A DNA stretch of 64,000 bases, taken from Solimonas sp040754295. Lineage in GTDB: Bacteria > Pseudomonadota > Gammaproteobacteria > Nevskiales > Nevskiaceae. The notes under the pieces are model-generated. The model saw only the letters and a program-made list of their open reading frames with translations, ran no database searches and was not told where the DNA came from. Positions 57,950-64,000 of this stretch are shown piece by piece. Numbering within the stretch: position 1 is the first letter of the stretch; each line of letters begins with the position of its first letter. The translations under genes and the position numbers were made by a program. The stretch is from the NCBI GenBank assembly GCA_040754295.1, contig JBFMCQ010000007.1, positions 1 to 64,000 of the forward strand, in the 5' to 3' direction.

Positions 57950-60238
57950 ATGCATCGCATCGTGAAATCGCTGCTCGCGGCGTCGGCGACCTTCGCGCTC
58001 GCGGCCTGCGGCGACAGTGATCCGACGCCGGACGCAGGCCCGACGGTCGAGGTGCTTTCAAATCGCGCCGATCTCATCAGCGGCGGCGATGCGCTCATCG
58101 ACCTACAGCTGCCCGAGGGCGCGAGCGCCGAGGAGCTGAGTCTGACGCTCAACGGCCAGGACGTCGGCGCCGTGTTCGCGCCGAGCGCCGAGGGCAGGCT
58201 GCGCGGCCTCGTCACCGGTCTTGCGCCCGGCGACAACGGCTTCGTCGCCGGGATCGGCGGCGCGCGCACGCAAGTCACGCTCGTCAATCACGACAACGGC
58301 GGGCCGGTCATCGCCGGCCCGCAGCTACAGCCCTGGACCTGCCAGGAGGGCGCCGTCGACGCGAAGTGCAACCAGCCGCCGAGCTTCAGCTACGTCTATG
58401 TGTCGAGCAATCCGCTCAGGCCCGGCTTCCAGCCCTACGACCCGGAGAATCCGCCGAACGACGTGGCGGACACCACCACCGACCAGGGCGTCACGGTGCC
58501 GTTCATCGTGCGCGTCGAGACGGGTTATCAGGATCGCGACCAGTACCAGATCGCCGTCCTGTATCAGCCGGGCCAGCCGTGGAGCGCCGCGCAGCCACAG
58601 CCGCAGTTCAACCACAAGCTGGTGATCAACCACGGCGCGAGCTGCGGCGTGGAGTACCGGACCGGCACCGCGCCGAGCGTGCTGAGCTATGCGCCCGCCA
58701 ACATCCTCGGCCTGGTCGGCATCGACATCTCGCTGCCGGACGTCGTGGTACCGGACAGCACCCAGTACGCGCTCGGCGCCGGCTTCGCGGTGATGTCGAC
58801 GGCGCTCGACAACAGTGGCCACAACTGCAACATCGCACTGCAGGTCGAGTCCCTGATCATGGCCAAGGAGCACCTGATCGAGCAGTACGGCACGCTGCGC
58901 TACACCATCGGCGAAGGTTGCTCGGGCGGCTCGCTGGCGTTGCAGTGGCTCGCCAACGCCTATCCCGGCATCTACCAGGGCATCCTGCCGACCTGCTCGT
59001 TCCCCGACGCCTGGAGCACGGCCACACAGTTCGCCGACTACCACCTGCTGCTCGACTACTTCGGCGACCGCAGCCAATGGGGCGACGGCGTCCGCTGGAA
59101 CAGCACCGAGCAGGCGGCGGTCATGGGGCGCATTCTGAGCACGATCAACGCCACGGTCAGCGAGAGCGCGCAGTTCCACGTCGCCGTGCCGACCGATCCC
59201 TGCGCCGGCATCGAGGACCCCGTGCCGGGCGACGCCGACACGCGCTACGACCCGAACAGCAACCCCGGCGGCGTGCGCTGCGATATCCAGGACGCCGCGA
59301 TCAACGTCTTCGGCCCGCGGCCGCCCGAGCTGTGGACGCCGATGGAAATCGCTGCCGGCCATGGTTTTGCCGGCTTTCCCGTCGACAACATCGGCGTGCA
59401 GTACGGGCTCTCGGTGCTGCAGCAAGGCCGGATCACGCCGGCGCAGTTCCTCGACCTCAACGCCAAGATCGGCGGGCTCGACGTGGACACCAATTCGACC
59501 GTGGCGCGCACCGCGGCCGCCGAGCCGGCGCTGACGAACGCCTACCGCAGCGGCATGATCAACGGAGCCAACAATCTCGACCGCACCGCGATCATCGACT
59601 GCCGCGGGCCCGACCCCGGCCTGTTCCACGACGCCTACCGCGCGTTCGCGATCCGCGCGCGGCTCGATCGCGAACACGGCAACCACGACAATCAGCTCAT
59701 CTGGGAAGGTGCGCTGCTGATCGTCGGGGACACAGACTGCGCGCTCAACAGCTTCCTCGCCATGGACCGCTGGCTCGCCGCGGTCGAGCAGGACGAAAGC
59801 CCGCTGCCGCTGGCGCAGAAGCTCGCCGCCAACAAGCCGGCCGATCTCGGCGACGCCTGCTGGGACGGCGTCGGCCAGAAGCTCACGGATGCGCTCTGCG
59901 GCGAACTCGTCGTACCGATCTTCGGCACGCCGCGCACGGTGGCCGGCGACGCCATCAGCACCGACACCAACAAGTGTCAGCTCAAGCCGCTGAACCGCGC
60001 CGAGGACTACGGCCCGCAGGCTTTCAGCGACGCGCAGTGGGCGCAGATGCAGGCCCTGTTCCCCGACGGCGTCTGCGACTTCTCCCAGCCCGGTGTGAGC
60101 CAGCAGCCGACGATCCCCTGGCTGACGTATCAGGACGGCGCCGGCAATGTCGTCTACGGCGGCACTGCGCTGCCGCCGGCACCGACCGGTTCGGGCAGCG
60201 GCTGGGCGAGCCCGGCCTTCGCCGTCTTCGCACCGTAG
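57950..60238 (+). CDS. DUF6351 family lipoprotein, hydrolase-like
   Basis: A 762-aa predicted lipoprotein (lipobox LAAC, Cys about residue 20). It matches what I know of DUF6351: NHDNGGPVIAGPQLQPWTC near residue 110, a long alpha/beta-hydrolase-like part with GEGCSGGSLALQW (about 323-335, nucleophile-elbow-like), then HDNQLIWEGALL and a C-terminal LPDGVCDFS-type end. DUF6351 proteins occur in hydrocarbon- and steroid-degrading bacteria with unknown substrates. ATG 57950 is preceded by gtgaggaga. An in-frame GTG at 57824 would give a longer protein without a sensible signal peptide. Confidence 0.85.
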   Translation: MHRIVKSLLAASATFALAACGDSDPTPDAGPTVEVLSNRADLISGGDALIDLQLPEGASAEELSLTLNGQDVGAVFAPSAEGRLRGLVTGLAPGDNGFVAGIGGARTQVTLVNHDNGGPVIAGPQLQPWTCQEGAVDAKCNQPPSFSYVYVSSNPLRPGFQPYDPENPPNDVADTTTDQGVTVPFIVRVETGYQDRDQYQIAVLYQPGQPWSAAQPQPQFNHKLVINHGASCGVEYRTGTAPSVLSYAPANILGLVGIDISLPDVVVPDSTQYALGAGFAVMSTALDNSGHNCNIALQVESLIMAKEHLIEQYGTLRYTIGEGCSGGSLALQWLANAYPGIYQGILPTCSFPDAWSTATQFADYHLLLDYFGDRSQWGDGVRWNSTEQAAVMGRILSTINATVSESAQFHVAVPTDPCAGIEDPVPGDADTRYDPNSNPGGVRCDIQDAAINVFGPRPPELWTPMEIAAGHGFAGFPVDNIGVQYGLSVLQQGRITPAQFLDLNAKIGGLDVDTNSTVARTAAAEPALTNAYRSGMINGANNLDRTAIIDCRGPDPGLFHDAYRAFAIRARLDREHGNHDNQLIWEGALLIVGDTDCALNSFLAMDRWLAAVEQDESPLPLAQKLAANKPADLGDACWDGVGQKLTDALCGELVVPIFGTPRTVAGDAISTDTNKCQLKPLNRAEDYGPQAFSDAQWAQMQALFPDGVCDFSQPGVSQQPTIPWLTYQDGAGNVVYGGTALPPAPTGSGSGWASPAFAVFAP

Positions 60239-60888
60239 AGTGTAAATGGGGTCGGAGTAATTTCCGGAGTAATTCCCACTCTGAGTAACGGACTGCTTCG
60301 ACTTCTGTTCACGATGCTGATCGGCATGGCGCGGGAATACCCGGCGCTGATGTCGATGGAAGACCTGAGCCACGTGGGGCCGGCCTGGTGGAGGCGGCCA
60401 AGGACATCTGTGCTGGCGAGCCGCCGGACGGCACATCCGCAGACGGCACTCGCGTGGCCGACTACGTGGCGGCGGAAGATCCCTATGCGACGCCTGGCTT
60501 CCAATCCGTGGGCACCCAGGTCAGCCTGTTGAGCACCGCGCAGGTGCCGGGAACGTATACCTGCGTCTATCACGAGATCAAGGATGATCCGGTTCCGATC
60601 GATCTGATGGATGAACGCGCGGCGAAATGATATGCGGCAGGTGGGCGCGTGAGTTATCATCGCGGCAATGTTGCTGGCGCGCACAGCGGATCGCACACCA
60701 GTGCGCACAGCTCCGGTGTACTCAACGGTAAAGCGGCGGCCATCGCCTACCTGCAGAGCCGTTTCGACGGCGACGCGCAACCGCTGACCCTGCACGGCGC
60801 TGAGCGTGTGCGCCGCCGCCGTCGAGATCATTGCCGCCGTTGAATCTTCGAAATGCTCTACAAGTTCCTCTCAAATGGAGGGCACGCC
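60239..60888. other. 650-bp stretch without a convincing gene
   Basis: After the DUF6351 stop there is a short region with a repeated ggagtaatt motif (about 60253-60280) inside an agagtg/cactct inverted pair. One open frame, 60388-60630 (+, 80 codons), encodes a peptide with AGEPPDGTSADGTRVADYV and GTYTCVYHEIKDDPVPIDLM; it reads like a protein C-terminus but I recognise no family and see no start signal. The rest (60631-60888) has no supportable gene. The stretch is probably degraded coding sequence. Confidence 0.5.
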
Positions 60889-61461
60889 ATGGATCCGGGT
60901 CTGTCCTCCTCCCGCGACGGCGTCAGCCGCCGGGGCTTTCTGAAACTGGGGTTCTGGGGCGCCACCGCCCTGACCCTGGGCGCCGGCGGCGCCACCCTGC
61001 TCACCGGCTGCAGCGGTGACCCGGGTCCGGCATCGGGCTACCAGTATCTGCGCGAACGGGACCTGGAGCTGCTGCGCCCGCTGATGGCGCCGCTGCTCGC
61101 CGGCGGGCTCGACGCCGTCCCCGGTGCCGGCCCGGACGACGCCCTGGCGGCCTTCGACCGGCTGCTGGCCGGCGGCTCCGAAGGCGCCCGCGGACAGTTG
61201 TTCCAGCTTCTGGATCTGCTGCAGCTGGGCGCCGCCCGCTGGTGGGTCACCGGTACCTGGGCGCACTTCGCCGACCAGGATGCGACGCAACTCCGGCGCA
61301 CGCTGGCGGAATGGTCCGGCAGCCGCAAGGGGTTTTCCAAGCTGGCCTTCAAGGGGCTCACGCAACCCGTGGTGATGGCTTGGTACGCAACTCCGGCGGC
61401 GGGTCGCAGCTCCGGTTATCCGGGGCCGCCGCTGAACCTGGCCGCGCAGCCAGCATCGTAG
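60889..61461 (+). CDS. Tat-exported small subunit for GMC oxidoreductase
   Basis: A 190-aa protein with a twin-arginine signal (SRRGFLKLGFWGATALTLG, residues 13-31) ending in a lipobox-like LTGC. The mature part is helical (LLRPLMAPLLAGGLDAVPG, FQLLDLLQLGAARWW) and resembles gluconate 2-dehydrogenase subunit 3-like proteins, which are co-exported with GMC-type dehydrogenases. That partner follows 10 bp downstream. ATG 60889 places the twin arginines correctly. Confidence 0.78.
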   Translation: MDPGLSSSRDGVSRRGFLKLGFWGATALTLGAGGATLLTGCSGDPGPASGYQYLRERDLELLRPLMAPLLAGGLDAVPGAGPDDALAAFDRLLAGGSEGARGQLFQLLDLLQLGAARWWVTGTWAHFADQDATQLRRTLAEWSGSRKGFSKLAFKGLTQPVVMAWYATPAAGRSSGYPGPPLNLAAQPAS

Positions 61462-61471
61462 GAACCCGTTC

Positions 61472-63079
61472 ATGCAGGACCTCTCCAAACTCAAGATCCA
61501 GAACATCAGCGACCCCTGGGCCGACGCCGGGGAAAAGTGGAACCTGATCGATGGCGCCGAACAAACCGACGACCGCACCCTGGAGGCGGACGTGGCGATC
61601 ATCGGTACCGGCGCCGGCGGCGCGGTGAGCGCCGAGATCCTCAGCCAGCGGGGCCTCAAGGTGATCCTCATCGAGGCCGGCCGGCTGCGCAGCTCCCGGA
61701 ACTTCAACCTGAACGAGGGTGCCGCCTACCGGCAGCTCTACCAGGAGGGCGCCCTGCGCGCCACCAAGGACGGCGCCATCACCATTCTGCAGGGTTGCAC
61801 CGTGGGCGGCACCACCGTGATCAACTGGACCTCCAGCTTCCGTACCCCGGAGGAGACCCTGAACCACTGGCGGGAGCGTTTCGGCGTCGCCGGCACCGGG
61901 CGCGCGGACCTGGATCCGTTCTTCCAGCGCATGGAGGAACGGCTCGGCGTCAGCCCCTGGGCCATGCCGCCCAACGCCAACAACGACGTGATCAGGCGCG
62001 GCTGCGAGAAACTCGGCTGGAACTGGTCGGTCATCCCGCGCAACGTGCGCGGCTGCTGGAACATCGGCTACTGCGGCATGGGCTGCCCCACCAACGCCAA
62101 GCAGTCGATGCTGATCACCACCCTGCCGGCAGCCATGGACGCCGGCGCCACCCTGATCCACAGCGCCAGGGCCGAACGGCTGATCCATGACGGTACCCGG
62201 GTGAGCGCCGTGCAAGTGCGCCCCCTGGACTACAACAAGCGCCCCACCGGCTCCGTGGTCACCGTCAAGGCGCCCACCGTGATCGCCGCCGGCGGCGGCA
62301 TCCAGACACCGGCCCTGCTGCTGCGCTCGGAAGTGCCGGACCCGTACGAGCGGGCAGGCAAACGCACCTTCCTGCATGTCACCAGCTTCGCCTTCGGCCG
62401 CTACGACGAGGAAGTGGCGCCTTACTATGGCGCGCCCCAGTCCCTGCACTCCGACCAATTCACCTTCGCCGGCGGCGTGGACGGGCCGATCGGCTACAAG
62501 CTGGAAATGATGCCACTGCACCCGGGCCTCACCGGCGCTCTGCTGGGCGGCTTCGGCGAGGAGGCCCGCCGCCAAATCAGCGAACTGCCCAACCTGGCCG
62601 CCTCCATCGCGCTGCTGCGCGACGGCTTCCACGACGACAGCCCCGGCGGCACCGTGACTCTGCGCGACAACGGCGAACCGCAACTGGACTACCCGCTCAA
62701 CGCCTACCTGCTGGACGGCGTCCGCCGCAGCCTGCTCACCCAGGTGGAGATGCAGTTTGCCGCCGGCGCCCGGACGGTGCGGCCCGGCCACATCCGTGCG
62801 CCCTTCTACCGCTCCTGGACAGAGGCTCGGGAGTCCATGGAGATGCTCCCCTACGAACCTCTGGAGGTGGCCCTGGGCAGCGCCCACGTCATGGGCGGCT
62901 GCCCCTTGGGCGACGAGCAGCACGGCCTGGTGGACAGCCAGGGCCGCTACCGCCACCTGGATAACCTCTACGTGTTCGACGGCTCGGTGTTCCCCACCAG
63001 CCTGGGGGTCAATCCGCAGCTCACCATCTACGGGCTCAGCGCCCGCAACGCCGAAGCGCTGGCGGACCGGCTCGTCTAG
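61472..63079 (+). CDS. GMC-family FAD oxidoreductase
   Basis: A 535-aa flavoenzyme of the glucose-methanol-choline family. The N-terminal FAD-binding IIGTGAGGAVSAEIL (residues 43-57) is followed by QGCTVGGTTVINW. The C-terminal ALGSAHVMGGCPLG (His likely catalytic) and VFDGSVFPTSLGVNPQLTIYGLS are the second signature, with a conserved Asn. A NIGYCGMGCPTNAKQSM block is typical of the long-chain alcohol/cholesterol-type oxidase branch. The substrate is unknown but likely a long-chain alcohol or sterol. It is probably exported by riding on the preceding Tat subunit. Confidence 0.9.
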   Translation: MQDLSKLKIQNISDPWADAGEKWNLIDGAEQTDDRTLEADVAIIGTGAGGAVSAEILSQRGLKVILIEAGRLRSSRNFNLNEGAAYRQLYQEGALRATKDGAITILQGCTVGGTTVINWTSSFRTPEETLNHWRERFGVAGTGRADLDPFFQRMEERLGVSPWAMPPNANNDVIRRGCEKLGWNWSVIPRNVRGCWNIGYCGMGCPTNAKQSMLITTLPAAMDAGATLIHSARAERLIHDGTRVSAVQVRPLDYNKRPTGSVVTVKAPTVIAAGGGIQTPALLLRSEVPDPYERAGKRTFLHVTSFAFGRYDEEVAPYYGAPQSLHSDQFTFAGGVDGPIGYKLEMMPLHPGLTGALLGGFGEEARRQISELPNLAASIALLRDGFHDDSPGGTVTLRDNGEPQLDYPLNAYLLDGVRRSLLTQVEMQFAAGARTVRPGHIRAPFYRSWTEARESMEMLPYEPLEVALGSAHVMGGCPLGDEQHGLVDSQGRYRHLDNLYVFDGSVFPTSLGVNPQLTIYGLSARNAEALADRLV

Positions 63080-63203
63080 CTGGGTCTAGGGTTGAATCGC
63101 CCACGCAGTCCATGCCCCGGCCAGTTACAGCGGTTCGCAATGAAACGCCTGGTGCAGACCCAGGACGCCGATAAGTGAGTTCCGCCGCCTGGCCGACCCA
63201 GCC

Positions 63204-64000
63204 CTATTTTCGCAGGTGCGCATTGACCTGGGCGCTGTGACGTGGCCCGGCGGCTTGGACCTGGCGCGGGACGCCATGCACATTTGTCAAGCCGGACGCT
63301 TGAGCCTGCCCCGACAGCGCGATGCCGACAGCCAGCAGCGCGGCGTGCAGGGCCGACAGTCGCGCCGTCCTCGGCGTGTAGGCGATGAGCTCGGCCGTCG
63401 TGTCGTGGCGCAGCACGGCGCGGACCACGGCGAGCGTCTCCGGCAGCAGCAGCCATGCCAGCAACACCCACGGGCCGAGGTCGAGAACCAGCCATAGCAC
63501 GGGCGGCCAGAGGCTGGCGATGAGCGCCAGCGTCACGAATTCGGCCCGGCTGAACGACAGCCCGAACCGCACCGCCGGCGTGCGCCAGCCTTTGCGGGCG
63601 TCGAAATGCCGGTCGCGGATGTCGTCGATGACGAGCACCGCGACGACCAGGGCTCCGACCGAAACACCGGCGAACCAGGCAAGGGCGGGCGGCGCGACCG
63701 GCGCAGCCCACCACGGCCCCGCCTGTGCCTGATGCCACGCCGCCTGGATGTAATAAGTGCCCAGCGGCGCGACCACCGCGAACATCACGAAGAACACGAT
63801 GTCGGCCAGTCCGCGCGCCGCGTAGGCCAGCGGCCGGCCCGCATAGCCCCAGGCCGAAACCACGCCGACGACGCCCAGCACCACGACCGGCCAGCCGCCG
63901 CCGACCAGCAAGGGAAGGCCGCACAGCATTCCGGCGATGAACAGGCCCGCGGCGCACCAGCGCAGTACCGGCAACCGCAGCCTCCCTTGCTCGACCGCGT
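63204..64000 (-). CDS. UbiA-family prenyltransferase, 5' end outside the window
   Basis: The frame is open to the window edge and encodes at least 264 residues of a polytopic membrane protein with about seven hydrophobic helices. The second Asp-rich motif is visible as VLVIDDIRDRHFDARKG (typical DxxxD). The first motif lies beyond the window. The pattern GRPLAYAARGLADIVFF upstream of it resembles MenA (1,4-dihydroxy-2-naphthoate prenyltransferase) more than UbiA/CyoE, but the call stays at family level. The C-terminal 40 residues after the last helix are unusually hydrophilic. Confidence 0.8.
   Translation of the reverse strand, partial: AVEQGRLRLPVLRWCAAGLFIAGMLCGLPLLVGGGWPVVVLGVVGVVSAWGYAGRPLAYAARGLADIVFFVMFAVVAPLGTYYIQAAWHQAQAGPWWAAPVAPPALAWFAGVSVGALVVAVLVIDDIRDRHFDARKGWRTPAVRFGLSFSRAEFVTLALIASLWPPVLWLVLDLGPWVLLAWLLLPETLAVVRAVLRHDTTAELIAYTPRTARLSALHAALLAVGIALSGQAQASGLTNVHGVPRQVQAAGPRHSAQVNAHLRK

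Noticed and set aside
57523..58287. A 254-codon minus-strand gene upstream of DUF6351
   Set aside because: It runs opposite the acyl-CoA dehydrogenase remnant and the DUF6351 N-terminus and has no recognisable features.

Overview
The window is about 64 kb of a high-GC, densely coded chromosome. Gene content points to a gammaproteobacterium of the Nevskiales/Xanthomonadales kind: a UbiM-type ubiquinone hydroxylase, DsbB, RraA, class 2 PyrD, both fumarase classes, a glyoxylate shunt, OmpA, a high-molecular-weight FabG and dispersed GC-rich palindromes. No rRNA or marker gene settles the genus, so this placement is an inference.

Layout. 1-3.5 kb: the end of pbpC, two tRNA-Arg genes (TCG and TCT), a membrane protein of unknown function and a methyltransferase. 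3.46-23.9 kb: a 20.4-kb defence island next to tRNA-Arg(TCT), bracketed by a 26-bp perfect direct repeat of the tRNA's anticodon/D-arm region. It holds a complete type 1 BREX set (brxA, brxB, brxC, pglX, pglZ, brxL), all on the + strand. Six further genes lie inside the set: an AAA ATPase/DUF4276 pair between brxC and pglX, an ArdC-like zinc metallopeptidase after pglX, and a Schlafen AlbA_2/GHKL protein, a ParA-like ATPase and an AIPR predicted nuclease between pglX and pglZ. A decayed pglZ 5' fragment marks the left edge of the last three genes. No integrase is present.

24-35.4 kb: isocitrate lyase and malate synthase stand at the two ends. Between them, beyond a small EF-hand gene, lie two convergent, tightly overlapping operons that look like the dialkylresorcinol (flexirubin-type) part of a secondary-metabolite cluster: DarA, DarB, a BtrH-like protein and a small unknown protein on one side; ABC exporter, acyl carrier protein and two ketosynthase-type proteins on the other.

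35.5-57.4 kb: mostly housekeeping genes (esterase lipoprotein, rraA, dsbB, class I fumarase, an odd sigma-54-activator-like ATPase, fumC, purB, ompA, pyrD, a UbiB-type kinase, ribA, fabG-like, adenylate cyclase, uup, ubiM). A 100-N scaffold gap at 37073-37172 is flanked by a 127-bp identical repeat and is almost certainly an assembly artefact. 57.4-64 kb: an acyl-CoA dehydrogenase remnant, a large DUF6351 lipoprotein, 650 bp of apparently degraded sequence, a Tat-exported small subunit with a GMC oxidoreductase, and a UbiA prenyltransferase cut by the window end.

How the genes work together. BREX proteins methylate host DNA through PglX and block phage replication. The nested ATPase/DUF4276, ArdC-like and AlbA_2-ParA-AIPR genes look like extra defence or anti-restriction functions sharing one transcription unit with it. 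The AlbA_2-ParA-AIPR trio is my main candidate for an undescribed system.
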